Assembly (NCBI RefSeq): GCF_020176955.2
Contig: NZ_JAIUCZ020000015.1
Location: forward strand, 1 to 64,000
Direction of reading: 5' to 3'
Length of the DNA stretch: 64,000 bases
Source of the DNA: Nocardia sp. alder85J
GTDB lineage: Bacteria; Actinomycetota; Actinomycetes; Mycobacteriales; Mycobacteriaceae
Positions 42,391 through 49,652 of this stretch are shown one piece after another (within the stretch, counting starts at the first letter, position 1; each line of letters begins with the position of its first letter). The notes beneath the pieces were generated by a model. It searched no databases. It worked only from the letters and a program-made list of their open reading frames with translations, and had not been told where the DNA came from. The position numbers and the translations under genes are program-made.

Positions 42391-42453
42391 CCGCAGCCGA
42401 ACCGCCCGACCGCGCAGCCGAATCACTCAGCCCCGCAGCCGAACTGCCCAGCC
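42391..42453. repeat. Three 21-bp tandem repeats
   Basis: Three copies of a 21-base unit (consensus CCGCAGCCGAAYYRCYCARCC) between a plus-strand stop at 42332 and the acyl-CoA dehydrogenase stop at 42490. No start codon or ribosome site suggests it is coding. Confidence 0.6.
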
Positions 42454-42489
42454 GTGCGGGGGAACCACTCGGGCCCGCAACAGCATCCC

Positions 42490-43641
42490 TCAGGAGCGCA
42501 ACAGGTCCCGGTGGATGATCTCGCGCATGATCTCGTTGGTGCCACCGTAGATCCGCTGGATGCGGGCGTCGATGTAGGCCTTCGCGACCGGGTACTCCAT
42601 CATGTAGCCGTACCCGCCGTGCAGCTGGACGCCGGCGTCGATCACCTTGCCCTGCAACTCCGTTGCCCACAGCTTCGCCTTGGCGGCGTCCACGGCGGTC
42701 AGGGTGCCCGCGTTGTATTCGCGGACGCAGCGGTCGATGTAGGCGCGCGAGACCTCCACGGAGGTCTGGAGATCAGCGAGGGTGAAGCCCAGGCCCTGGA
42801 ATTCGCCGATGCGCTTGCCGAACGCCTTGCGCTGCTTCACGTAGTCCAGCGTCCACCCCAGCACGGCCTCCGCGGAGACCTGGGCGGCGATGCCGATGCC
42901 GAGGCGCTCCAGCGGCAGGCTCTGCATCAGATGGCCGAAGCCGCCGCCGGGCTCGCCGAGCAGGTTGGCGGCCGGGACGCGGACGTTGTCGAAGAACAGT
43001 TCCGCGGTGTCCTGGGCGTGCAGGCCGACCTTGTCCAGCTTGCGGCCGCGGGTGAAGCCCGGGGTGCCGTCCTCGACGACCAGCAGGCTGTAGCCGTGCG
43101 AACCGGCCTCCCGGTCGGTGACGGCGAACACGATCACCAGGTCGGCGAGGATGCCGCTGGTGATGAACGTCTTGGAGCCGTTGAGGATCCAGGTGTCGCC
43201 CTCGAGCACCGCGGTGGTCTGGATCGCGCGCAGGTCGCTGCCCGCGCCGGGTTCGGTCATCGCGATCGCGCCGATGGTGTCGCCGGTGACGAAGCCGGGC
43301 AGCCAGCGCCGCTTCTGCTCCGGATTCGCGTGCCGCAGCAGGTAGTTGAGCGCGATGTCGTCGTTGGTCGAGAAGCCCGACTGCAACGCGGAGGCGCCGA
43401 CGCGGGCGATCTCGGTCTGGATCGCCACCCGGAAGCGGTAGTCGGTCTCGCCGGGACCGCCGAACTCCTCGGGCACCGCGAGGCCGAGCAGGCCCTGTTC
43501 GCCCGCGGCCCGCCAGGTTTCGCGGTCGATCAGGCGGTCGGCATCCCACTTCTCCAGCTTCGGCACCACGTGCCGCTCCACGAAACCGCGGACGGTACTG
43601 GCGAACAGCTCGTGATCGGCGTCGAACAGATCGGTTTTCAC
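42490..43641 (-). CDS. Acyl-CoA dehydrogenase
   Basis: A 383-residue FAD-dependent ACAD. AMTEPGAGSDLRAIQT (127-142) and LNGSKTFITSG line the FAD and substrate sites; QLHGGYGYMMEYPV and IYGGTNEIMREI are the C-terminal signatures. Gly occupies the place of the catalytic Glu used by short and medium-chain enzymes, so the base is probably Glu245 in SLPLERLGIG, as in isovaleryl- and long-chain types. It carries out the first oxidation of beta-oxidation. It lies 41 bases behind the Rieske gene at 43683 and probably shares its promoter. Confidence 0.92.
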   Translation of the reverse strand: MKTDLFDADHELFASTVRGFVERHVVPKLEKWDADRLIDRETWRAAGEQGLLGLAVPEEFGGPGETDYRFRVAIQTEIARVGASALQSGFSTNDDIALNYLLRHANPEQKRRWLPGFVTGDTIGAIAMTEPGAGSDLRAIQTTAVLEGDTWILNGSKTFITSGILADLVIVFAVTDREAGSHGYSLLVVEDGTPGFTRGRKLDKVGLHAQDTAELFFDNVRVPAANLLGEPGGGFGHLMQSLPLERLGIGIAAQVSAEAVLGWTLDYVKQRKAFGKRIGEFQGLGFTLADLQTSVEVSRAYIDRCVREYNAGTLTAVDAAKAKLWATELQGKVIDAGVQLHGGYGYMMEYPVAKAYIDARIQRIYGGTNEIMREIIHRDLLRS

Positions 43642-43682
43642 TGCATTCCTTCCTGGTCCGGGACTCCGATCCCGGGATGTTC

Positions 43683-44852
43683 TCAGTTGTGCGCCAGCAG
43701 CTTCTGGGTCTCCCGGCGGAAGACCTGATTGGCGACTTCGTTCTGGCCCAGCACCATCCGGCCCGCGCTCGCGCTGACCATGCCGCGCTGCGAATCACGC
43801 AGCAGCGGGAAGTCCTCGGCGTGCAGCACATCCAGCAGGATCTGCCAGTTCTTGGCCCACACCCGGTTCCACTTCTCCTCGGTCATGGTGGTCTGCTCGA
43901 CCGGCGGCACGATCAGGCGCATCTCCATCCGGGACCGCTGCGGGTCGGTGGGGTGCGGGCGGAAGGTCAACAGCTGGAAGTGATCCGGCTGCCGCAGCAG
44001 GGTGCTGTTGGGGAGCAGGAAGTGGGTCTCGGTGACGTCGCGGGCCAGGCTCTGGTCGCCGGGATCCTCCTCGATCCAGCGGTCGATCGACTTGCGCAGC
44101 GCGATGAAGCGGCAGTGCCGGCCGAAGTCGTCGAAGGCCATCACATTGGTGTGGATGTGCTTGGCCGCGGTGTTCGGGTGGGCGTACTGGATGTGGTAGC
44201 CGTCGAGGAAGGCGTCCTGCATGATCTTCCAGTTCACCGGCTCGTCGAAGCCCTCCGACTGCACCGAGATCTTCGACTCGAGGTCGTAGGAGCCGAGGAT
44301 GGCGTCCATCTCCGGGCCCAGCCAGGCGGCCACATCGATCTCGGCGTCGGCATCGTCGACCACCCAGATGAAACCGTGCCGCACCTCGGTGGGGAGCTCG
44401 ATCAGCCCCAGCGTCGAGCGGTCCGGCTCGCCGAAGGTGTTGTCGCGGGTGATGGTTCGCAGTCCGCCGTCGATGTCGTAGGACCAGCGGTGGTAGGGGC
44501 AGGAGAACAGGCGGCAGCGGCCGCGCTCCTCCTTCTCGACCAGGGCGCCGCGGTGGCGGCACAGGTTCACCAGGGTCTTGACCCCGCCGTCGCGCTGCCG
44601 CACCACGATGACGTTGTTGCGGGGCAGCTGGAGGGTGAAGAAGTCGCCGGCGTTCGGGATCTCGGAGCCGTGCGCGACGATCGAGGGCACCCGCCCGAAG
44701 ATCAGGTCGCGTTCCCGTTGTGCCACTGCGGGATCGGTGAACTCCCGCGGCGCGAACCAGGTGATGTGGTCGAACTCGTCGGTGGTGTCGTTGCGCAGAT
44801 GTGTCAGCGCGCGGCGAATGCGTTCCTCGCGGGGAGCCCCGACCTCGGTCAT
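43683..44852 (-). CDS. Rieske non-haem iron oxygenase, alpha subunit
   Basis: A 389-residue alpha subunit, second of this class in the window. Rieske ligands are C-R-H (98-100) and C-P-Y-H (118-121); the mononuclear iron ligands are His220 and His225 in QDAFLDGYHIQYAHPNT. No beta subunit is present. ATG 44852 faces the GNAT gene across operator copy E, 86 bases away. It would use the ferredoxin-reductase at 48594. Together with the acyl-CoA dehydrogenase it forms an operon, so it may act on a CoA-pathway intermediate. Substrate unknown. Confidence 0.9.
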   Translation of the reverse strand: MTEVGAPREERIRRALTHLRNDTTDEFDHITWFAPREFTDPAVAQRERDLIFGRVPSIVAHGSEIPNAGDFFTLQLPRNNVIVVRQRDGGVKTLVNLCRHRGALVEKEERGRCRLFSCPYHRWSYDIDGGLRTITRDNTFGEPDRSTLGLIELPTEVRHGFIWVVDDADAEIDVAAWLGPEMDAILGSYDLESKISVQSEGFDEPVNWKIMQDAFLDGYHIQYAHPNTAAKHIHTNVMAFDDFGRHCRFIALRKSIDRWIEEDPGDQSLARDVTETHFLLPNSTLLRQPDHFQLLTFRPHPTDPQRSRMEMRLIVPPVEQTTMTEEKWNRVWAKNWQILLDVLHAEDFPLLRDSQRGMVSASAGRMVLGQNEVANQVFRRETQKLLAHN

Positions 44853-44938
44853 GGCATGCCTCCAATGTCGTCCACCTGCCCGGCGTGTGAACCGGGTGAT
44901 TGGTCATATCAGCCTGAGCTGTCCGTATACACTTCTAA

Positions 44939-44955
44939 ATCTAACTCATGTAGAT
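44939..44955. promoter_or_regulatory. Recurrent operator, copy E (ATCTA-N7-TAGAT)
   Basis: Perfect arms, spacer ACTCATG, with matching AT flanks (CTAA and TTAT). It is 31 bases from the GNAT start and 86 from the Rieske start. Confidence 0.78.
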
Positions 44956-44986
44956 TTATGTTGTAAACCGGTGATGGGGAGAGGCG

Positions 44987-45979
44987 ATGATCTGCTACGC
45001 GTGGCGCGATCGGCTCGACGGCGAGGATCGCGCCGCCGCCGAACAGCTGGTGACCGAGGCCGCGGCCTACGACGCCGACGCCGGGTTCGCGGTGCTCGAC
45101 ACCCGTGACGTGCGCGCGGTCGCCGCGGCCGGGACCCGGGTGTGGCATCTGCCGATCAAGGCCCGCAAGGATCTGCGCGGCGGCGCCGACGCGCCGATGG
45201 TGCTGGTGGCCTACCTGCGGCTGACCGTGGACGAGGACGGCCAGGGCACCGTCGGCTACACCGTGCACCCCGGCTACCGCTCGCGCGGCGTCACCACCCA
45301 ACTGGTCGAGGAGCTCGGCCTGGAGGTGTCCGTCCCCGGCGGCTGGCAGGGCACCGGCGCCACCGCGCTGCGCTGCTGGGCCTTCGGCAGCCACCCCGCC
45401 GCGCAACGCCTGACCAGGCGGTTCGGCATTGCGGCGGTGGCCCGGCTGTGGACGCTGCTGCGCCATCTGACCGGGCCGTTCGCCATGCCGCTGGACGACG
45501 ACCCGCTACCGGCCGGATACGAGCTGAGCGAACCGCTGGACCTCGCCGATCCCGGCGTCGCCGCCCGGATCGAGGCCCTGGCCGGGCAGGCCGCGCTGAC
45601 GTCGGCCCAGGCCGATCGCTTCGCGGAGGATGTCGCCGACCGGCACGGCTCGGCCCTGATCGCCACCCATGACGGCAAGGACGCCGGATTCGCCTGGTTC
45701 GATCCGGCGGTACTCCCGCACGCGGAATGGTCGGCGGGCTGGGTGCGCGCCCTGATGGTCGATCCGGCGGCGCGCGGCGCGGGCCTCGGCGCGGCGCTGC
45801 TGACCCGCGCCCTGCACGCCGTCGCGGCCGGCGGCGCCCAGGTGGCGCTGCTGCGCGTCGACCCCGACAACCGTGCGGCGGTCCGGATGTGCCGGTTGCG
45901 CTCCTTCGAACAGGACGAGGCGCACGCCTGCTACCAACTCGGCGAGTGGGACGACCCGCCGGTGTTCGCTCGCCCCTGA
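44987..45979 (+). CDS. Tandem GNAT acetyltransferase (MshD-like architecture)
   Basis: A 330-residue protein starting at ATG 44987. It has two GNAT folds: residues about 1-155 (VAYLRLTVDEDGQGTVGYTVHPGYRSRGVTTQLVEEL, with acetyl-CoA loop YRSRGV) and about 165-330 (WVRALMVDPAARGAGLGAALLTRALHAVAAGGAQVALLRVDPDNRAAVRMC, with loop ARGAGLG). This two-domain layout and the V-D-P-D-N-x-x-A motif match mycothiol synthase, but its placement in the catabolic regulon suggests a paralogue acetylating another amine or alcohol, or making mycothiol under stress. Expression probably follows operator copy E. Confidence 0.75.
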   Translation: MICYAWRDRLDGEDRAAAEQLVTEAAAYDADAGFAVLDTRDVRAVAAAGTRVWHLPIKARKDLRGGADAPMVLVAYLRLTVDEDGQGTVGYTVHPGYRSRGVTTQLVEELGLEVSVPGGWQGTGATALRCWAFGSHPAAQRLTRRFGIAAVARLWTLLRHLTGPFAMPLDDDPLPAGYELSEPLDLADPGVAARIEALAGQAALTSAQADRFAEDVADRHGSALIATHDGKDAGFAWFDPAVLPHAEWSAGWVRALMVDPAARGAGLGAALLTRALHAVAAGGAQVALLRVDPDNRAAVRMCRLRSFEQDEAHACYQLGEWDDPPVFARP

Positions 45980-46227
45980 CCGCAGAGCGCGATCGGCCCG
46001 GCCGATCGGCGAGCGCCGCCACCCGGTCGAATTCGTGCGGGCCGACCATGGTCGGCACGGCCCGGCCTGATTGTGTCCTGCATGGCCGATCTGTCCAGCC
46101 CGGCCCCGATCGCGCGGGATTCCCGCGTGGTGGCCGCGGACCCGCCTGCCGCGCGTACTCGGGCGGTTTCCCGCGACGGGTGTGACTCGGGCCACATGAT
46201 CGTGCCGTTCGGCGTAGCGTGGACTGT

Positions 46228-46890
46228 GTGACAAGTGGCGTCGTCCCGGTGGTTGCGGCGCAGGGCTCCGGCCGGTGGACCAGGGCTTTCGCGGCGCTGT
46301 ACGACCCGTTGCTCTGGCTGGGCGAGCGGGCCGGGATGGGGACTCGTCGGCGAAATCTGCTCGGCCGGGCGCGGGGGCGGACCGTCGAACTCGGCAGCGG
46401 TACCGGCCTCAATCTGGCGTACTACCCCGTCGATCTCGACGAGTTGATCCTCACCGAACCGGAGGCCGCGATGCGGGTGCGGTCGGCCCGGAGGCTGCAC
46501 GGCAGCGGGGTCCGCGCGCGGGTGCTCGACGCCTCGGCGGAACACCTGCCGTTCGCGGACGGAACCGTGGACACGGTCGTCTCGACGCTGGTGCTGTGTA
46601 CCGTCGACGAACCCGATCCGGTGTTGCGGGAGGTCGAGCGGGTACTGCGGCCCGGCGGCCGGCTGCTGTTCCTCGAGCACGTGCGGTCCGAGTCGCCGCG
46701 GCTGGCCGCGTGGCAGGACCGGCTCGCCCGGCCGTGGCGCCGGTTCGCGGAGGGCTGCCACTGCAACCGCGACACCCTCGAGCGGATCCGGGCGTGCGGG
46801 CTGGAGATCGAAGAGGTACGGAAGATGTCGTGGCGGGGTATGCCGCCGATCGTCCGGCCGCTGATCACCGGCACGGCGATCAGGAAGTGA
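46228..46890 (+). CDS. Class I SAM-dependent methyltransferase
   Basis: A 220-residue methyltransferase of the Methyltransf_11 type. Motif I is VELGSGTGLNLAYY, then DASAEHLPFADGTVDTVVSTLVLCTV (motifs II and III) and REVERVLRPGGRLLFLEHVRSE. GTG 46228 is taken as start; GTG 46219 would add three residues. No ribosome site is visible, but TAGCGT at 46215-46220 is a -10-like box seven bases before the GTG, so the mRNA may be leaderless. The stop overlaps the converging TetR stop by 11 bases. Substrate unknown. Confidence 0.82.
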   Translation: MTSGVVPVVAAQGSGRWTRAFAALYDPLLWLGERAGMGTRRRNLLGRARGRTVELGSGTGLNLAYYPVDLDELILTEPEAAMRVRSARRLHGSGVRARVLDASAEHLPFADGTVDTVVSTLVLCTVDEPDPVLREVERVLRPGGRLLFLEHVRSESPRLAAWQDRLARPWRRFAEGCHCNRDTLERIRACGLEIEEVRKMSWRGMPPIVRPLITGTAIRK

Positions 46891-47545
46891 GCCGGCGTCC
46901 CTGGGCGGTGGGCTGTGCCGCGGGGAGTTCCGCGTCCCGCACCACGCCGTACAGGAAGCTGCGGATCATCTCCTCGTACAGCCGTTTGGACGTGCGGTCG
47001 TTGGCCGCCAGGGCGCGCGCCAGCGCCGGCTGGGAGGCCGGGTCGACGTTCGGGAAGATGGTGGCGCGGCTGCCGGGGGAGCGGACCGCCTCGGTGAGCA
47101 CGGCCCCCAGCGACAGCCGTTCCATGCCGTCCAGGATCTGCACGTGCAGCTCCTCCGGGACGCCGGAAGCGGCGAGGAACTCGGCGGCCTCCTCGTAGCG
47201 GCGCAGCAGCACCGTGCGCGGCAGCGCTTGCAGCAGGATCGGCGCGGCGTTGCGGTGGCGCAGGATGCCCGTCCGGAAGTTCAGGCCCAGGGTGACGAAG
47301 TACTCCGGCCAGTCGGGCCCCGGCTTGCGGCGCGGCAGCGACACGTCGCCGATCACGTGCAGCGCCACCGCGGACATCAGCTCCGCCTTGTCCGCGAAGT
47401 GGTAGTACAGCGAAGGCGCCTGCACGCCCAGATGTTTCGCCAGGCGCGGGACGCTGAAGGCCTCCAGGCCCTCGGTGTCGATGATCTCCAATGCCGCTGC
47501 GACAGCGGCAGTTCGGCTGATCAAGGGTTTCGACGGTCGCGGCAT
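46880..47545 (-). CDS. TetR-family regulator (TetR_C type)
   Basis: A 221-residue regulator starting at ATG 47545. The N-terminal helix-turn-helix is GLEAFSVPRLAKHLGVQAPSLYYHFADKAEL (about residues 28-58). The C-terminal domain (GLNFRTGILRHRNAAPILLQALPRTVLLRRYE) resembles the TetR_C class. Its promoter region contains a half-conserved copy of the recurrent operator (47596-47612) but its recognition helix (QAPSLYYHF) differs from that of the protein at 25082. It lies 97 bases behind the SDR gene on the same strand. Confidence 0.85.
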   Translation of the reverse strand: MPRPSKPLISRTAAVAAALEIIDTEGLEAFSVPRLAKHLGVQAPSLYYHFADKAELMSAVALHVIGDVSLPRRKPGPDWPEYFVTLGLNFRTGILRHRNAAPILLQALPRTVLLRRYEEAAEFLAASGVPEELHVQILDGMERLSLGAVLTEAVRSPGSRATIFPNVDPASQPALARALAANDRTSKRLYEEMIRSFLYGVVRDAELPAAQPTAQGRRLTS

Positions 47546-47595
47546 GGCTCGCTCTCGTGACGGAGGCCCGGACTTCGGGCGGGGCAGGGCGGCTA

Positions 47596-47612
47596 ATCTA
47601 CGGTAATTCGGT
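47596..47612. promoter_or_regulatory. Degenerate recurrent operator (ATCTA-N7-TCGGT)
   Basis: The left half and spacer start (ATCTA, CGG) match the other copies but the right arm does not. It lies 50 bases before the TetR start at 47545. It may be a weak or decayed site. Confidence 0.3.
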
Positions 47613-47642
47613 AATCCTATCGGCCGGAGGGCTGATCGCGCG

Positions 47643-48431
47643 TCAATGCCCGGAGGTGCCGCCGTCCACGGCGATCGTCGATCCGGTGATGTAGGACGCG
47701 GCCCGCCCGGCCAGGAACACCACCGCGGCACCCACCTCCTGCATGGTCGCGGGCCGGCCCAGCGGGCAGCCGCGCAGGAATTCCGCGAGCGTCTCCGGCG
47801 GCATCTCGGAGATCATGTCGGTCTCCACGAAACCGGGTGCGACGGCGTTGACCCGGATGCCGCGCCGCCCTGACCACTGATTGGCGAGGTCCCGGGTCAG
47901 GCCGATCAGGCCCGCCTTGCTGGCCGAGTAGGCCGCCTGCGGCAGGATCGAGCCGATCAGGCCGAGCATGCTGGACACGTTCACGATCGCCGCGCCCGGT
48001 TGCATCACCCGCGACACCGACTGCGCCATCCAGTACGCGCCGAGCAGGTTGATGTCGAGCACCGCGCGGAAGTCGGCCGGCAGTTCCCGGCTCGCGGGCG
48101 CCACATGACTCACCCCGGCATTGTTGACCAGCACGTCGACCCGGCCGAACGCCGCTGTCGCGGCCAGCACCAGCGCATCGCATTCGGCGGGGTCGGTGAC
48201 GTCGGTGGGCACCACCAGGGCGCGCCGGCCTAGCGCGCGCACCTCGGCGGCCACCTCGTCCAGCGGGCCGCGGCGGCGGCCCGCCACGACGATGTCGGCC
48301 CCGGCCTCGGCCAGCGACCGCGAGATCCCCGCCCCGAGGCCACTGCCGCCGCCGGTGACGATCGCGACCGAGTCGTCGAGCCGGAACAGGCTCAGCACGT
48401 CGCCGGCCGGGGGGCGCGCCGGGTTCACCAT
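47643..48431 (-). CDS. SDR-family oxidoreductase
   Basis: A 262-residue short-chain dehydrogenase, ATG 48431 (TTG 48443 possible). GGGSGLGAG binds the cofactor, the strand end VVAGRRR favours NADP(H), NNAG and YSASK are present, and the C-terminus ends ITGSTIAVDGGTSGH, typical of FabG-like enzymes. It would reduce or oxidise a beta-hydroxy/keto intermediate. Divergent from the ferredoxin-reductase, with operator copy F 24 bases before the start, so it belongs to the proposed regulon. Confidence 0.87.
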   Translation of the reverse strand: MVNPARPPAGDVLSLFRLDDSVAIVTGGGSGLGAGISRSLAEAGADIVVAGRRRGPLDEVAAEVRALGRRALVVPTDVTDPAECDALVLAATAAFGRVDVLVNNAGVSHVAPASRELPADFRAVLDINLLGAYWMAQSVSRVMQPGAAIVNVSSMLGLIGSILPQAAYSASKAGLIGLTRDLANQWSGRRGIRVNAVAPGFVETDMISEMPPETLAEFLRGCPLGRPATMQEVGAAVVFLAGRAASYITGSTIAVDGGTSGH

Positions 48432-48455
48432 GATCCCATCCAATCTTCCCGAGAT

Positions 48456-48472
48456 ATCTAACGAGCATAGGT
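48456..48472. promoter_or_regulatory. Recurrent operator, copy F (ATCTA-N7-TAGGT)
   Basis: One mismatch in the right arm; spacer ACGAGCA is close to copy B's ACGAACG. It lies 24 bases before the SDR gene on the minus strand. Confidence 0.6.
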
Positions 48473-48530
48473 TTGAGGATCGAACCAGATGCAGAGCAAC
48501 GAGTTCGAACTCGCGGGTTGCTTGTCATTA

Positions 48531-48547
48531 ATCTATGGCCTTAAGAT
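48531..48547. promoter_or_regulatory. Recurrent operator, copy G (ATCTA-N7-AAGAT)
   Basis: One mismatch in the right arm; flanks TTA and TTA keep the dyad symmetry. It lies 46 bases before the ferredoxin-reductase start and 75 bases from copy F, so each divergent promoter has its own site. Confidence 0.55.
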
Positions 48548-48593
48548 TTATAACAGCAAGTGGGACCCGGTTCGGGTGGTGAGAGGAGCCTTC

Positions 48594-49556
48594 ATGGACG
48601 GATCTGGCGGGCCGGTCACGCGCCGGATGCGCGTGGTCGCCAAGACGGTGGTGGCCCGGGACGTCGTCGCGGTTCGGCTGGCCGAGCCCGACGGTGGCCC
48701 GGTTCCCGCCTGGACTCCGGGCGCGCATCTCGACCTCGTCCTCGACGCCGGGCTGATCAGGCAGTACTCGCTGTGCGGCGATCCGGCCGACGACCGCGAG
48801 CTGACCGTGGCGGTGCTGCGCGAGGCCGCGGGCCGCGGCGGGTCGATCCGGGTGCACGACAAGCTGGAGGAGGGCGACCTCGTCGAGGTCGGCGGGCCGC
48901 GCAACAACTTCGCGCTGGTCGACGCGCCCGGCTACCTGTTCGTCGCCGGTGGCATCGGGATCACCCCACTGCTGCCGATGATCGGCGCCGCCGCCGCCGC
49001 GGGTAGGCCCTGGCGGCTGCTGTACGGCGGCCGAACCCGGGCGAGCGTGGCCTTCGCCGGCGACCTGGCCGCCGCGCATCCGGACCGGGTGGCGATCCAC
49101 CCGCGGGACGGCCACGGCCTGCTCGACCTCGAGGCGGCGCTGGCGGCGGCCGCGCCGGGGACCGCGGTGTACTGTTGCGGCCCGGAGCCGCTGTTGCAGG
49201 CGATCGAGGCGGCCGTGCGCGGCCACGCCGGTCTGACCCTGCACGTCGAGCGCTTCGCCCCCAAAGCGGTGGCCGCGACGACCGCCGACGGTGAGTTCGA
49301 GGTGGAGTCGGCCCGCTCGGGCACGGTCGTCACCGTGCCGGCGTCGGCCTCGATCCTCGACGCGCTGGAGGCCGCCGGGGTGCGGACCGAGTACTCCTGC
49401 CGCGAGGGCACCTGCGGTACCTGCGAGGTGGCGGTGCTGGCGGGCGTTCCCGACCATCGGGATTCCGTCCTCACCGAGGAGGAACAAGCCGCCGGGGACG
49501 TCATGATGCCCTGTGTCTCGCGCTGCCTGGGTGCCAGGCTGGTGCTGGACCTCTGA
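48594..49556 (+). CDS. Oxygenase reductase (FNR-like, plant-type 2Fe-2S)
   Basis: A 320-residue class IA reductase of the phthalate dioxygenase reductase/VanB type, starting at ATG 48594 after GAGAGGAG. The order is an FMN/FAD barrel with RQYS (56-59), an NAD-binding domain with GGIGITP (119-125) and CCGPEPL (194-200), and a C-terminal [2Fe-2S] domain with Cys269, Cys274, Cys277 and Cys307. It passes electrons from NAD(P)H to a Rieske oxygenase. It is the only such reductase in the window, so it probably serves both alpha subunits, at 25754 and 43683, which share its operator. Confidence 0.92.
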   Translation: MDGSGGPVTRRMRVVAKTVVARDVVAVRLAEPDGGPVPAWTPGAHLDLVLDAGLIRQYSLCGDPADDRELTVAVLREAAGRGGSIRVHDKLEEGDLVEVGGPRNNFALVDAPGYLFVAGGIGITPLLPMIGAAAAAGRPWRLLYGGRTRASVAFAGDLAAAHPDRVAIHPRDGHGLLDLEAALAAAAPGTAVYCCGPEPLLQAIEAAVRGHAGLTLHVERFAPKAVAATTADGEFEVESARSGTVVTVPASASILDALEAAGVRTEYSCREGTCGTCEVAVLAGVPDHRDSVLTEEEQAAGDVMMPCVSRCLGARLVLDL

Positions 49557-49564
49557 GTCGCTTA

Positions 49565-49581
49565 AACTACGGACATTAGAT
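49565..49581. promoter_or_regulatory. Recurrent operator, copy H (AACTA-N7-TAGAT)
   Basis: One mismatch in the left arm; spacer CGGACAT and A-rich right flank. It begins nine bases after the reductase stop and ends 71 bases before the ligase start. Confidence 0.6.
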
Positions 49582-49652
49582 AAAAGGTGACGGGCGTCAC
49601 GCTCGGTGCGACCTCCCGGCAACGCCGGATTCGACAAGGAAGTTGAGGAGAG

